In this document: piece after piece, positions 7,874 to 16,546 of the stretch | How positions within the stretch are numbered: position 1 is the first letter of the stretch | How the letters are laid out: every line of letters starts with the position of its first letter | NCBI RefSeq assembly: GCF_001898315.1 | Contig: NZ_MKTQ01000010.1 | Location: 196,358-260,357 of the forward strand | Length of the DNA: 64,000 nucleotides | Reading direction: 5' to 3' | DNA from: Microbacterium sp. 70-16 | Lineage (GTDB): Bacteria > Actinomycetota > Actinomycetes > Actinomycetales > Microbacteriaceae | The notes under the pieces: generated by a model | What the model was told of the DNA's origin: nothing | What the model saw: only the letters and a program-made list of their open reading frames with translations | The model's database searches: none | Translations under genes and position numbers: made by a program

Positions 7874-8842
7874 TCACAGCCGGTCGTCGCCGTACGTACG
7901 CCGCGCGGGCGGCACAGTGTGGCCGGGGCTACGGGTCTCCACGATCCGGTTCGAGATCGAGCCGAGGCCCTGCACTGTCATCGTGACGACGTCGCCCACC
8001 TGCAGCGGCGGGATGACCAGCTCGCCCCCGGCGCGCGCCCAGCGCTCGCTGAGCGCACCCTGCGACGCGGTACCGGTCGCGAGCACGTCGCCGCGACCCA
8101 CCCAGGCGTCACGCGACGCGTGCACGAGCATCTCCTCGAACGACCACGACATGTTGCGCAGGTTGTCGGTGCCGACGACCTCGCCGTTGATCGCGACCGA
8201 CATGTCCAGCGCGTAGCGGTCGCCCTCGCGGTACTGCTCGAGCTCATCGGGCGTCGTCAGCCACGGGCCGAGCGTGTTGGCGAAGTCCTTGCCCTTGGAG
8301 GGGCCGAGGCCGACGCTCATCTCGTTGCGCTGGATGTCGCGGGCCGACCAGTCGTTGAGCAGGCAGAACCCGGCGATGTGCTGAGCGGCATCCTCGATCG
8401 CGACATCGCGCACCGTGTTCTTCACGATCATCGCGACCTCGAGCTCGAAGTCGAGCCGCTGCGTGAACGGCGGCATGGGGATGTCGGCACCGGTCGGCAC
8501 GACCGACCACGGGTTCATGAACAGGAACGCGGGCGCCTCGTACCACGCCGGCGGCACCTGGCCGTTGCCGCCCTCGGTCTTCTTCATGCCGGCGATGTGC
8601 GCCTCGAACACGAGGAAGTCGCGCATCGCGCGCGGCTCGACCGGCACGGCGAACGTGGCATCCTCGACCGGCAGCTTCTGGTAGCGCCCGCCGCGCACGT
8701 CGAGGTCGCGCTTGACGTCCTCCGGCATGGTCAGCAGGTCGAGGATCTCGGGGTCGCCCGGCACATCCTGCAGCCGGCCGTGCTGGACGCGGCCGGTGTG
8801 GACGATGCCGTTCGGCCCGACGTAGCGCGCGTACTGCGCCAC
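7874..8842 (-). CDS. Fumarylacetoacetate hydrolase (FAA) family protein
   Basis: A 322-residue member of the FAA superfamily, whose members hydrolyse C-C bonds, decarboxylate or tautomerise ring-cleavage products using a divalent metal. The metal-binding triad is visible as Glu133 and Glu135 (DFELEV) and Asp164 (NDWSARD), followed by the conserved KGKDF and TLGPW segments. The GTG start 1 nt after the stop of the upstream ABM gene is chosen because the protein begins immediately with AQYARYVGPNG, and because of the coupling. It is the third gene of a cyclase-ABM-FAA operon. It most likely processes the product of the extradiol dioxygenase encoded at 18068-19003 (inference). Confidence 0.88.
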   Translation of the reverse strand: MAQYARYVGPNGIVHTGRVQHGRLQDVPGDPEILDLLTMPEDVKRDLDVRGGRYQKLPVEDATFAVPVEPRAMRDFLVFEAHIAGMKKTEGGNGQVPPAWYEAPAFLFMNPWSVVPTGADIPMPPFTQRLDFELEVAMIVKNTVRDVAIEDAAQHIAGFCLLNDWSARDIQRNEMSVGLGPSKGKDFANTLGPWLTTPDELEQYREGDRYALDMSVAINGEVVGTDNLRNMSWSFEEMLVHASRDAWVGRGDVLATGTASQGALSERWARAGGELVIPPLQVGDVVTMTVQGLGSISNRIVETRSPGHTVPPARRTYGDDRL

Positions 8843-8843
8843 G

Positions 8844-9137
8844 TCAGAAGTCCAGGGTCTCGGAGAAGTCCCGCTGGCGCGTCTCGAGGGCCGGAATCGC
8901 CTGGCCGAGCGCCCACTGCTCGAAGTGCGGGTAGGTGCCGTGCGCCTTGAAGGCGGCCTCGTCGGTGTACACCTCGAAGATGCGGAACACGTTCGGCTCA
9001 CCGGGCACCTGGTGGGCCTGGTAGTAGAGGTTGCCGGGCTCTTCGCGCGAAGCGGGTGAGAGCTTCTCGAGGGCGTCGCGGACGGTCTCCTCCTCACCGG
9101 GCTTGGCGGTCCAGGTGGCGCTGCAGACGAATGCCAT
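8844..9137 (-). CDS. Antibiotic biosynthesis monooxygenase (ABM) domain protein
   Basis: A 97-residue single-domain dimeric alpha+beta barrel protein of the ABM/YgiN family: MAFVCSATWTAKPGEEE at the N terminus, the NLYYQAHQ strand, and FRIFEVYTDEAAFKAH with the conserved hydrophobic pattern. Members are cofactor-less quinol monooxygenases or small-molecule binding proteins. GGAAAG precedes the ATG. It lies between the cyclase and the FAA hydrolase in one operon, so it probably oxidises a hydroquinone-type intermediate or guards against one; the exact reaction cannot be deduced. Confidence 0.85.
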   Translation of the reverse strand: MAFVCSATWTAKPGEEETVRDALEKLSPASREEPGNLYYQAHQVPGEPNVFRIFEVYTDEAAFKAHGTYPHFEQWALGQAIPALETRQRDFSETLDF

Positions 9138-9200
9138 GGTCTTTCCTTTCGTGGGTTGGTCTGGTCGCTCAGGGGTGGTCTGGGTGGTGTGGTCGTGCGG

Positions 9201-9968
9201 TCAGTTGTCGAAGATGGCGACGGCGCGGGTCCAGCCGGCCGAGGCGCCGCGCACCTTGGTCGGGAAGCACGCGACCGTGAAGCCGAAGGCGGGGATCTCG
9301 TCGAGGTGCTGGAGCTTCTCGATCTGGCAGTAGCCGACCTCGGCGCCGGCCTTGTGGCCCTCCCACACGATCGAGGGGTCGCCGGTCTGCTCGAACTGCG
9401 CGCGGTTGATGCTCACCGGGATGTCCCAGCCCCAGGCATCCGTGCCGACGACGCGCACGCCCTTGCCGGTCAGGTGCAGCGTCGCTTCGCGGCCGAAGCC
9501 GATGCCGGTGTCGATGTAGTCGTCGCGGCCGTACGCGTCGGAGGCGATCGTGTGCGCGAGGACGATGTCGAACGGCTGCAGCTCGTAGCCGATGCGATCG
9601 AGCTCGGCGTCGATGTCGGCGGGCGTCACGAGGTGCCCGTTGGGCAGGTGGCGGAGGTCAAGCTTGACGCCCGGGCGGAAGAACCAGTCGAGCGGGACTT
9701 CGTCGATCGTCCAGGCGCGCTCGCCGCCGTTCATCGTCGGGTGGTAGTGCCACGGGGCATCCACATGGGTCCCCGCATGCGTCGTGATCGTGACGGTCTC
9801 GGCCGCAAGACCCTGGCCGTCGAGCAGCTGATCGGGACGGATGCCGTACATGGCATACATGTCCTGCAGGCCGCCCTGGTGATCCTTGTACTCGATCTTC
9901 GGCCGGAGGAAGGGCGGGTCGACCGGCACCACGTCATCCAGTGGCATGGACAGGTCGACGATCCGCAT
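9201..9968 (-). CDS. Cyclase family / kynurenine-formamidase-like hydrolase
   Basis: A 255-residue metal-dependent hydrolase of the cyclase superfamily, with the signature HAGTHVDAPWH at His64, His68, Asp70 and His74 and the GTDAWGWD and CFPTK segments usual in the C-terminal half. Relatives include bacterial arylformamidase (KynB) and isatin hydrolase, which open amide or lactam bonds. ATG 9968 is preceded by AAGGAG. It is the first gene of the cyclase-ABM-FAA operon. The promoter region carries ATAGCTGGCAT, a relative of the proposed operator. In this island it fits opening of a cyclic amide or lactone intermediate, and a kynurenine role is not implied because no other kynurenine genes are nearby. 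Confidence 0.85.
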   Translation of the reverse strand: MRIVDLSMPLDDVVPVDPPFLRPKIEYKDHQGGLQDMYAMYGIRPDQLLDGQGLAAETVTITTHAGTHVDAPWHYHPTMNGGERAWTIDEVPLDWFFRPGVKLDLRHLPNGHLVTPADIDAELDRIGYELQPFDIVLAHTIASDAYGRDDYIDTGIGFGREATLHLTGKGVRVVGTDAWGWDIPVSINRAQFEQTGDPSIVWEGHKAGAEVGYCQIEKLQHLDEIPAFGFTVACFPTKVRGASAGWTRAVAIFDN

Positions 9969-10034
9969 GGCAACTCCTTCGTGTGCGGCTCCATCCTGTG
10001 CTGGATGCGCAATCGGCAACACCCGCGCCCGCGC

Positions 10035-10045
10035 ATAGCTGGCAT
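10035..10045. promoter_or_regulatory. Candidate operator, ATAGCTGGCAT
   Basis: A relative of ATACCAGGCAT (5387) and ATACCAGTCAT (4504), here about 70 bp upstream of the cyclase operon start. Proposed as part of a shared regulatory site; similarity and position are the only evidence. Confidence 0.35.
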
Positions 10046-10113
10046 CGGCGGGGCGGTGGGGTGGGGTCGGGGGTGGGGCTGTGTGTGGGTGGTGGTGGGC
10101 TCGCTCGCGCGTG

Positions 10114-10438
10114 AAGTTGGCGCGTTGCGCGGGTATGGCGGGGTGGATGCCGCGGGTTGCGCCAACTTGGCGCGCGGCCGGGCTGGGGTTTGCCTCGAAG
10201 TTGGCGCGTCGCGTGGGTATGGCGGGGTGGATGCCGCGGGTTGCGCCAACTTCGCGCGCGGCGCGCGGCGGCCGTGCGGGGGTTGATCTGGAAATTGGCG
10301 CGTTGCGCGGGTATGGCGGGGTGGATGCCGCGTGTTGCGCCAACTTCGCACGGCGCGTGACGGCCGCGCTGGGGTTCGCCTGGAAGTTGGCGCGTTGCGC
10401 GGGTATGGCGGGGTGGATGCCGCGGGTTGCGCCAACTT
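10114..10438. repeat. Array A: four 55-bp palindromic repeats
   Basis: This fills most of the gene-free stretch 9969-10482. Copies lie at 10114-10168, 10198-10252, 10292-10346 and 10384-10438, each exactly 55 bp. Each runs from AAGTTGGCGC (AAATTGGCGC in the third) to GCGCCAACTT, with a core containing GGGTATGGCGGGGTGGATGCC. Spacers are 29, 39 and 37 bp. The ends are perfect 10-bp inverted repeats, so each copy can fold into a long hairpin. The reading frame open across the array (GYGGVDAAGCAN repeats) is an artefact of the repeat. Six further copies lie at 11578 and 16056-16509. Confidence 0.9.
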
Positions 10439-10482
10439 CGCGCGCGGCGCGCGGCGCGACCAGGCTGCGCGAGCCACCACCC

Positions 10483-11475
10483 TCAGGGCTTCCAGCCGCG
10501 GCGCAGCAGGGCCGCACGCACGATCGCGACATCGCGGCCGCGGTCGGGGCGGATGTGGCTCGACGTGAGCCGGACAGGCTCCCAGTCGACCGCGGCGTAG
10601 GCGGCGTACTTCTCGATGTCGCGGTTCCACTGCTGTCGTGTGACGCGGTGGTGATCGCCCTCGATCTCGACAGCGAGGCGATACTGCGGGAAGGCCCCGT
10701 CGCTGATCCCGAGCAGAATGCCACGTGCATCGCGCACCTCGACGTCGAGTTCGGGCTCGGGCAGGCCCGTGCCGCGCAGGTTCTCGCGCCAGTCGGTCTC
10801 GAGCAGCGACATGCTGTGCGGGCTGATGCGGGGGAGCGCGGCGCGCAGCTTGGCCGCACCGCGGCGGCCGCCCGCCTCGATCGCGGCGCGCAACTGAGCC
10901 GGCGTCGCGAGCTGCAGTTCGGGACGGCGGATGCCGCGGTCATCGCGGGGGATGCGCACCATCGCGTCGCCCATCTTGACGAGGTCGCGCTCGCTGAGAT
11001 CACGTGCGAGCAGCGCCCACACCGTCGCGGGCGTCGCGACGCGGATGCCCTCGACCGTGGTCGTGTGCGCGAGACCCGGCTGCACCTGCAGCGAGCGGAT
11101 GCCCGGCCGGCGAAGCGCCCGGTGCGGGGCGAAGACCGCCACCTCGAGGTCTGCATCCTGGGCCGCGCGCGCGTCGAGCAGGGGCAGTCCCTGGATGGCG
11201 AGGGCTGTGCAGCCGATGTAGAACGCGTGCTGCGGTAGCAGCAGGGCATGAGCTCGCACGCGCTCGAGGATCGCGGCGCGCGCGACCTCGTCCATCGGGT
11301 AGGGACCCTCCGCGTGGGGCTGCGCGTCAGACACAGCCCGCTGGCGCACCCCGCGGAACGGCGACGCGAGATCTGCGGCGCGCAGGCGCCCCTCGGTGAC
11401 GCCGGCGGCCCGAGCCGCGCCGACGCGGAAGACGGGGCCGAGCTTGTCGTCAAGCGGGGCGGGCGGACGTGGCAT
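10483..11475 (-). CDS. Endonuclease-domain (DUF559-like) protein with AbiEi-like N terminus
   Basis: A 330-residue protein of a type common in Microbacteriaceae. The N-terminal part (VGAARAAGVTEGRLRAADL) resembles the winged-helix start of AbiEi-type antitoxin-related proteins. The C-terminal third (VEIEGDHHRVTRQQWNRD, then VRLTSSHI) looks like the DUF559/Vsr-type PD-(D/E)xK nuclease fold. ATG 11475 is preceded by GTGAAGGG. There is no AbiEii-like nucleotidyltransferase next door, so it is not a complete type IV toxin-antitoxin pair. It is flanked on both sides by 55-bp palindromes, which suggests a locally plastic region. The biological role is unknown; DNA processing is inferred from the nuclease-like motif only. 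Confidence 0.75.
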   Translation of the reverse strand: MPRPPAPLDDKLGPVFRVGAARAAGVTEGRLRAADLASPFRGVRQRAVSDAQPHAEGPYPMDEVARAAILERVRAHALLLPQHAFYIGCTALAIQGLPLLDARAAQDADLEVAVFAPHRALRRPGIRSLQVQPGLAHTTTVEGIRVATPATVWALLARDLSERDLVKMGDAMVRIPRDDRGIRRPELQLATPAQLRAAIEAGGRRGAAKLRAALPRISPHSMSLLETDWRENLRGTGLPEPELDVEVRDARGILLGISDGAFPQYRLAVEIEGDHHRVTRQQWNRDIEKYAAYAAVDWEPVRLTSSHIRPDRGRDVAIVRAALLRRGWKP

Positions 11476-11577
11476 CCCTTCACTGTGGATGCCGCGTGCG
11501 CGCCGTGGGCGCCGAATCCCCAGATCTGTGGACAGTTCTGCGAAGTCGCGCCCTGTGGAGAAGATGTGTCCGCCCCG

Positions 11578-11632
11578 AAGTTGGCGCAACACGCGGGAAC
11601 CCCGCGAGGGTAACCGCGTGTCGCGCCAACTT
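11578..11632. repeat. Solitary 55-bp palindromic repeat
   Basis: Exactly 55 bp with AAGTTGGCGC/GCGCCAACTT ends. The inner sequence (AACACGCGGG...CCGCGTGTCGC) is related to cluster B and in opposite orientation to array A. It lies between the nuclease-like gene and the lyase gene. Confidence 0.85.
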
Positions 11633-11718
11633 CGCGCCCGCGCCCGCGCCCGCGCCCGCGATCAGCCCAGCCAAGCCCAGCCAGCCCAGCCAGCCCAGCT
11701 CAGCCAGCCCACTCCCAC

Positions 11719-12738
11719 TCAGGCGGGGTTGCGCCCCACGAAGAACTCGCGGAACGGGTCCATGCTCGGCTCGAACCCCGAGTCGAGCAGGCCCTTGCGC
11801 AGCTGGTTCATCTGCGGGTCGTGGATGCGCTGCGTGGGCAGCCGCAACGGCCCGCCGTTGTAGCCGCGCAGCCAGCCCTGGAACTTCCACGCCTGCCGGT
11901 CGATGAAGAACCCGCCGTGCAGCTGGGCGGCCACCGCCCCCTTTGCCTTGCGGGCGGGGTGCATCTGCCAGTACAGGTCGGTCACCTCGTCGAAACGCTC
12001 GGCGCGCAGCAGCTCCATCGCGTGCGGGATCGTCGGGCCCCAGAACTCGTGGTCGCTCGTCGCAGATAGCTGAATCGGCATGAGCTGACCGAGGGTCAGC
12101 AGGTCGCCCTCGATGGGGCACGAGATGACGACCTCGTCACCGAACTTCCGGTACGCCTCGATCGTGCCCATGACGCTCGGCGCACCGCCCTCGGCCTTGA
12201 TGACGGCGATGTTGGGGATGTCGTCCAGCATCCGCCGCAGCAGTCGCGCCGGGATGTCGGACGGGTGGATGCGCGAGCTGAATCCCCACAGGAACATCGG
12301 GAAGACGATCACCGCGAGGTTCGTCGCGTCGCACACCGCCTTCGTGTAGTCGTAGATCTCCTGCTCGGACTCGGGGTAGAAGTTCGGCGGGTAGCTCAGC
12401 AGCACGAGCTCGGCGCCCGCGGCCTCGGCGCCGCGCACGGCGGCGATGTTCTCGTCGAGAGTCGGCCAGCTCGCGTGGTGGGTGACGACGAGCTCGCCGC
12501 GTGCTTCGTCCACCATGATCTCGAGGAACTCGAGATATTCCGGAAGCGTGATATTCACCTCCGAGACCCCGAGCGTGCCGACGAATCCGTGCTGCTTCGC
12601 GAGGCGGATGTCATGTCGGATGCCTGCTTCGTTCAGCCGCGTCAGGTCGTTCGTGAACGAGGGGATCGTGCAGTTGATCGCCCCGACGAGGCGCTCGCGC
12701 GCCCAATCGCGGGCTTCGGACTTGGTGTACTCGGCCAT
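11719..12738 (-). CDS. DHDPS-superfamily lyase/hydratase-aldolase
   Basis: A 339-residue class I (Schiff-base) aldolase/lyase of the dihydrodipicolinate-synthase superfamily. The Schiff-base lysine is probably Lys181 in IAVIKAEGG, and a conserved Tyr lies at 116 (LLSYPPNFY). The protein is longer than DapA (about 290 residues) and close in length to the hydratase-aldolases of aromatic degradation (NahE, PhdJ). With an extradiol dioxygenase and an ALDH nearby, cleavage of an unsaturated ring-fission product into pyruvate plus an aldehyde is a reasonable inference, but other lyases of the family cannot be excluded. The stop of the upstream gene is 8 nt away, so it is cotranscribed with the GntR and ornithine-cyclodeaminase-like genes. 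Confidence 0.82.
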   Translation of the reverse strand: MAEYTKSEARDWARERLVGAINCTIPSFTNDLTRLNEAGIRHDIRLAKQHGFVGTLGVSEVNITLPEYLEFLEIMVDEARGELVVTHHASWPTLDENIAAVRGAEAAGAELVLLSYPPNFYPESEQEIYDYTKAVCDATNLAVIVFPMFLWGFSSRIHPSDIPARLLRRMLDDIPNIAVIKAEGGAPSVMGTIEAYRKFGDEVVISCPIEGDLLTLGQLMPIQLSATSDHEFWGPTIPHAMELLRAERFDEVTDLYWQMHPARKAKGAVAAQLHGGFFIDRQAWKFQGWLRGYNGGPLRLPTQRIHDPQMNQLRKGLLDSGFEPSMDPFREFFVGRNPA

Positions 12739-12746
12739 GAGTGCTC

Positions 12747-13751
12747 CTACTTTCGGATGGTGAGGATGCCGACGGGCAGGGGCGTTCCGACGCCCTGCGC
12801 GACGGCGCGGTCGTACAGCTGCTCGGCCAGGACGATGTCTTGGAAGCCGCTGCCGGTGGATTTGTAGATCGCGATGCCGTCTGGCCGCGTGACGTCGCCG
12901 CCCAACAGCGCGTGCAGCGACACCGTGACGGCGTCCGGGTCGAACCCGGCGGCGCGCGCGGCGATGAGGTCGCCGCTGTCGTGCAGGACCTCGGCGACGG
13001 CATCCGCCACGATGAGCGCCGCGCGCCCGACGAGTGCGGCGTCGAGTTCGCGCTGGCTTCGCGTCGTCGACCCGATCGAGACGACGGTCGCGCCGGGCGC
13101 GACCCACTCGGCGAGGACGGTCGGGGACTCATCGCGTGACCGCGCGGCGCACAGCACGAGGTCGGCGCCGCGGACGGCCTCTTCGGCGCTCGCCGTCGCG
13201 GTGACCTCCAGACCGAGCTCGTCGCCGAGCTCGCGCGCGAACCGCTCCCGATTCGCGGGAGTCGGACTCGTCACGCGCACCTCCGTGATGCGGGCCACGC
13301 GCGATGCCGCCCGCAGCTGCGCCCGGGCTTCGAACCCGCTGCCCACGACCGCGACGCGCACCGGCCGATCCGGCAGCATCGCCGTCAGAGCCGCGGCCGC
13401 CGTGGCAGCGGTACGGATGCCCGTGATGCGATTGCCGTCGATGAGTGCCGCGAGGCGCGCGTCGTTCTGGTCGAACAGCGTGATCAGATAGCTCGCGAGC
13501 CCGTTGCGCAGCGACGCCGCGATGGTCTTCGACCCGGCGAACCGACCACCCGCCGGTGCCGCCGGCAGGATGCGCTGCCACCCGGCATCCGTCACCGCGA
13601 CCGTGCGCTCGGGCGTGCGCGTCGGCTCGTCGGGGCGGGCGTAGGCCGCGCGCAGGGCCGCGATCGCGTCGTCCCAGTCGGCGAGGGCCGCGACGTCGGC
13701 GTCGGTCAGGAACAGCGTGGGCGGCTCGGCGCGGAATCCGGACTCGCTCAT
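12747..13751 (-). CDS. Ornithine cyclodeaminase / mu-crystallin family protein
   Basis: A 334-residue NAD(P)-binding protein with a VAVVGSGFEARAQLRA Rossmann motif, a conserved GRFAGSKTIA segment and a C-terminal GIAIYKSTGSGFQD stretch. Family members reduce cyclic or linear imines (delta1-pyrroline- or piperideine-2-carboxylate, ketimines) or deaminate ornithine. The ATG overlaps the stop of the GntR gene (ATGA). The operon position next to a DHDPS-family lyase suggests an imine or amino-acid-like intermediate, which would fit an N-containing substrate for the island (inference). Confidence 0.87.
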   Translation of the reverse strand: MSESGFRAEPPTLFLTDADVAALADWDDAIAALRAAYARPDEPTRTPERTVAVTDAGWQRILPAAPAGGRFAGSKTIAASLRNGLASYLITLFDQNDARLAALIDGNRITGIRTAATAAAALTAMLPDRPVRVAVVGSGFEARAQLRAASRVARITEVRVTSPTPANRERFARELGDELGLEVTATASAEEAVRGADLVLCAARSRDESPTVLAEWVAPGATVVSIGSTTRSQRELDAALVGRAALIVADAVAEVLHDSGDLIAARAAGFDPDAVTVSLHALLGGDVTRPDGIAIYKSTGSGFQDIVLAEQLYDRAVAQGVGTPLPVGILTIRK

Positions 13752-14521
13752 CGCGTCACCTCGACGCCGAAGTCGGCGAGAACATCGGCGAGGATGCCCG
13801 GGGGCACAGCGCCGGCGCGATCTGCGCCCGCGCCAGCGGCCGCGGTACCCGCGCCCGCGCCACCCGCGCCACTCCCGCCACCCACCCCACCGCGCATCGC
13901 GAGGTACGACTCGAGCAGGTGCGCGCGCGTCGCGGCGGCCGCCGCGCTGGCATCCCGTCGTCGGCACGCGTCGAGGATCTCGCGGTGGAAGTGCTCGGCA
14001 AGCGGAGCGCGCACGTCGAAGTGCAGGCGCATGCGGTCGGCCTCTGCCGCAAGCGTGCCGACGATCGCGCGAAGGTGGGGCGCGTCGGCGGCGGCGTAGA
14101 TGATGTCGTGGAACCGGCGGTTGAGATCGTTGAAGACCCCGCGCGAGAAGTCGGGTTCGGCCGCGCGGGCGTCGAGCTCGTCGAGGATCGCCGCCATCTG
14201 GTCGAGGTCGTCGTCCGTCAGCCGCGGTACACCGAGTGTCGTCGCACGTCCCTCGAGGTCGATGCGCAGCGCCGTGACCTCTTCGAGTCGGTTCACGTCG
14301 ATGCCCGCGACGACCGTGCCGCGATACGGCTGGCGCTGCACGAGCCCCGCCGCCTCGAGCTGCAGGATCGCTTCGCGCACGGGCGTGCGGCTGATGCCGA
14401 GGTCTGTCGCCAGCAGGGTGACGTCGATGCGCGCGCCGGGCGCGAGGTCACCCGACACGATGCGATCGCGGAGGATCCGGACGACGTCGTCGGTCATCCG
14501 ACGGGGCGTGAGAGCGGTCAT
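13748..14521 (-). CDS. GntR-family (FadR/FCD type) transcriptional regulator
   Basis: A 257-residue regulator with an N-terminal winged HTH (SRTPVREAILQLEAAGLV near residues 45-62) and an FCD effector domain with the usual metal-binding histidines (RRFHDIIY; EHFHREI). A Gly/Ala-rich low-complexity stretch of about 30 residues links the FCD domain to a short tail (PPGILADVLADFGVEV), an unusual extension. It heads the operon with the OCD-like and lyase genes and diverges from the ALDH gene, so it probably controls both. ATG 14521 is the first start that leaves a normal FadR N terminus. Confidence 0.88.
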   Translation of the reverse strand: MTALTPRRMTDDVVRILRDRIVSGDLAPGARIDVTLLATDLGISRTPVREAILQLEAAGLVQRQPYRGTVVAGIDVNRLEEVTALRIDLEGRATTLGVPRLTDDDLDQMAAILDELDARAAEPDFSRGVFNDLNRRFHDIIYAAADAPHLRAIVGTLAAEADRMRLHFDVRAPLAEHFHREILDACRRRDASAAAAATRAHLLESYLAMRGGVGGGSGAGGAGAGTAAAGAGADRAGAVPPGILADVLADFGVEVTR

Positions 14522-14658
14522 GACCCAAGGAATATCCAATATCCGATCTGTGAGCCACCCCTCCGGCGCCATGGCTGTCATCGGCGGCGACAATGGAAGG
14601 GGCAGGCCCGCGCGACGTACGCTCGCGGCGGGACCCCAACTCGATGAGGAGCATTCGC

Positions 14659-16035
14659 ATGGCCATCGCGACGATCAATCCGTTCACGGGACAGACCGAG
14701 CAGGAGTTCGAGGCGCACTCCGAAGCGGAGGTCGACCGGCGCATCGCCGCCGCGCAGTCGGCGTTCGAGGCGCTGCGCCAGACGACGTTCGCGCAGCGCG
14801 CGGAGTGGATGCGGCGTGCCGCCGAGCTGCTCGAGGCCGACGCCGACGAGCTCGGCCGCCTCATCACGATCGAGATGGGCCGCCCGATCAAGGCCGCCCG
14901 CGCCGAGGTGCTCAAGTCGGCCAAGGGGCTGCGCTTCTACGCCGACCACGCGGAGGAGTTCCTTGCCCCCGAGGCCCTTGCCGACCCGTCGGCGGTCGGT
15001 GCCTCGCGAGCCGGCACGAGATATGCCCCGATCGGCATCGTCCTCGCCGTCATGCCGTGGAACTACCCGCTGTGGCAGGTGTTGCGCTTTGCTGGGCCCG
15101 CCCTCATGGCCGGCAACACGGGCCTGCTCAAGCACGCCTCGAACGTGCCGCAGGCAGCGATCTACCTCGACACGCTGTTCTCGCGCGCCGGGTTTCCCGA
15201 GGGTGCGTTCCACTCACTGCTCATCCCCGCGTCGCGCGTCGAGGCGGTGCTGCGCGATCCGCGCGTGAAGGCGACGACGCTCACGGGATCCGAGCCGGCG
15301 GGTCGTTCGCTCGCGTCGATCGCGGGCAGCGAGGTCAAGCACGTCGTGCTCGAGCTCGGCGGATCAGACCCGTTCGTCGTCATGCCGAGCGCGGATGTCG
15401 ACCGCGCGGCATCCGTCGCCGTCACCGCACGAAACCAGAACAACGGACAGTCCTGCATCGCGGCCAAGCGCTTCATCGTGCACGCCGACGTCTACGACGA
15501 GTTCACGCGCCTGTTCAGCGAGCGCGTCGCGGCGCTGCAGGTCGGCGATCCGCTCGATGAGTCGACGGATGTCGGGCCCATCGCGACGGAGTCGGGGCGC
15601 GACGAGCTCGAGGGCCAGGTCGCGGATGCCGTCGCGAAAGGCGCGACGGTGCTCACCGGTGGGTTCTCGCCCGACCGCGACGGATGGTTCTACCAGCCGA
15701 CGGTCCTCACCGGGATCACCCCCGAGATGCGGCTGCACCTCGAAGAGGCCTTCGGCCCCGTCGCGACGGTGTACCGCGTCGACTCGCGCGAAGAGGCCCT
15801 CGCGATCGCCAACGGCACGACGTTCGGCCTGTCGTCGGCGGTGTGGACGACGGATGCCGAGGAGGAGGAGTGGTTCACCGAGAACCTGGATGCCGGGGCC
15901 GTGTTCATTAACGGCATGACGGCCTCCTACCCCGAGCTCCCCTTCGGCGGCGTCAAGGACTCGGGCGTCGGGCGCGAGCTGGCAGCCGCAGGCATCCGCG
16001 AGTTCTGCAACCTCAAGACGGTGTGGCGGGCCTGA
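14659..16035 (+). CDS. NAD(P)-dependent aldehyde dehydrogenase, succinate-semialdehyde type
   Basis: A 458-residue ALDH with catalytic Glu232 (LELGGSDP) and catalytic Cys266 (NNGQSCIAAKRF). The GQSCIAAKR context and the compact N terminus (ATINPFTGQTEQEFE) match the succinate-semialdehyde dehydrogenase branch. GAGGAG lies 7 nt before ATG 14659, which is preferred over upstream in-frame starts. It is divergent from the GntR operon. It would oxidise the semialdehyde produced by the lyase and feed succinate or a similar acid to central metabolism. The exact substrate is inferred. Confidence 0.9.
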   Translation: MAIATINPFTGQTEQEFEAHSEAEVDRRIAAAQSAFEALRQTTFAQRAEWMRRAAELLEADADELGRLITIEMGRPIKAARAEVLKSAKGLRFYADHAEEFLAPEALADPSAVGASRAGTRYAPIGIVLAVMPWNYPLWQVLRFAGPALMAGNTGLLKHASNVPQAAIYLDTLFSRAGFPEGAFHSLLIPASRVEAVLRDPRVKATTLTGSEPAGRSLASIAGSEVKHVVLELGGSDPFVVMPSADVDRAASVAVTARNQNNGQSCIAAKRFIVHADVYDEFTRLFSERVAALQVGDPLDESTDVGPIATESGRDELEGQVADAVAKGATVLTGGFSPDRDGWFYQPTVLTGITPEMRLHLEEAFGPVATVYRVDSREEALAIANGTTFGLSSAVWTTDAEEEEWFTENLDAGAVFINGMTASYPELPFGGVKDSGVGRELAAAGIREFCNLKTVWRA

Positions 16036-16055
16036 GCGCGCCTCGCGCTTCGCTC

Positions 16056-16509
16056 AAGTTGGCGCGACACGCGGGCACCCCTCTGGGGTATGCGCGTGTT
16101 GCGCCAACTTGGTGAGTGGGGGAGGGCCCTGAGTGGCAGCCCCAGATCGCCCGCCCGCTCAAGTTGGCGCGTGGCGCGGGTATTCCCCTAGGGTTCCCGC
16201 GGGTTGCGCCAACTTGGGTGAGTGGGGGATGCCCCGGGCGCGAGTCACCCGAGCCCGAGTGAGCCCGAGCCCGCGCGCGCTGGCTCAAGTTGGCGCGTGG
16301 CGCGGGTATCGCTATGGGGTAGCCGCGTGTTGCGCCAACTTGGTGAGTGGGCACTCGCGCGGGCCTGCCCAAGTTGGCGCGTGGCGCGGGTATCGCTCTG
16401 GGGTAGCCGCGTGCTGCGCCAACTTGGTGAGTGGGGCACTCGCGCGGCCTGCTCAAGTTGGCGCATGGCGCGGGTATGACCCTGGGGTTGCCGCGTGTTG
16501 CGCCAACTT
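16056..16509. repeat. Cluster B: five 55-bp palindromic repeats
   Basis: This occupies nearly all of the gene-free stretch 16036-16546, between the convergent ALDH and quinone-oxidoreductase genes. Copies lie at 16056-16110, 16161-16215, 16287-16341, 16371-16425 and 16455-16509. All are exactly 55 bp with perfect AAGTTGGCGC/GCGCCAACTT ends. The inner left arm is usually GTGGCGCGGGTAT and the inner right arm CCGCGTGTT; the middle is variable. Spacers share TTGGTGAGTGGG after a copy and GCTC or GCCC before one, so spacer plus repeat seems to have been duplicated as a unit. Confidence 0.9.
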
Positions 16510-16546
16510 CCTCACGAGCGAGGAGGGCAGCCCCGAGCGCACACCC

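Noticed and set aside
9201..9968. Cyclase gene as tryptophan-pathway kynB
   Set aside because: No tryptophan dioxygenase or kynureninase is nearby; the operon partners are ABM and FAA hydrolase genes, and the same metal motif serves many amide/lactone hydrolases.
10081..11238. Long plus-strand open frame over array A and the nuclease-like gene, with GYGGVDAAGCAN repeats
   Set aside because: It reads through the 55-bp palindromes and then antisense to the 330-residue nuclease-like gene. The peptide repeats are a by-product of the DNA repeats, and there is no ribosome binding site.
9201..11483. Apparent 760-residue minus-strand fusion ending in the cyclase
   Set aside because: The upstream two thirds translate the palindromic array and an off-frame shadow of the nuclease-like gene. 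The cyclase has its own AAGGAG and ATG at 9968.
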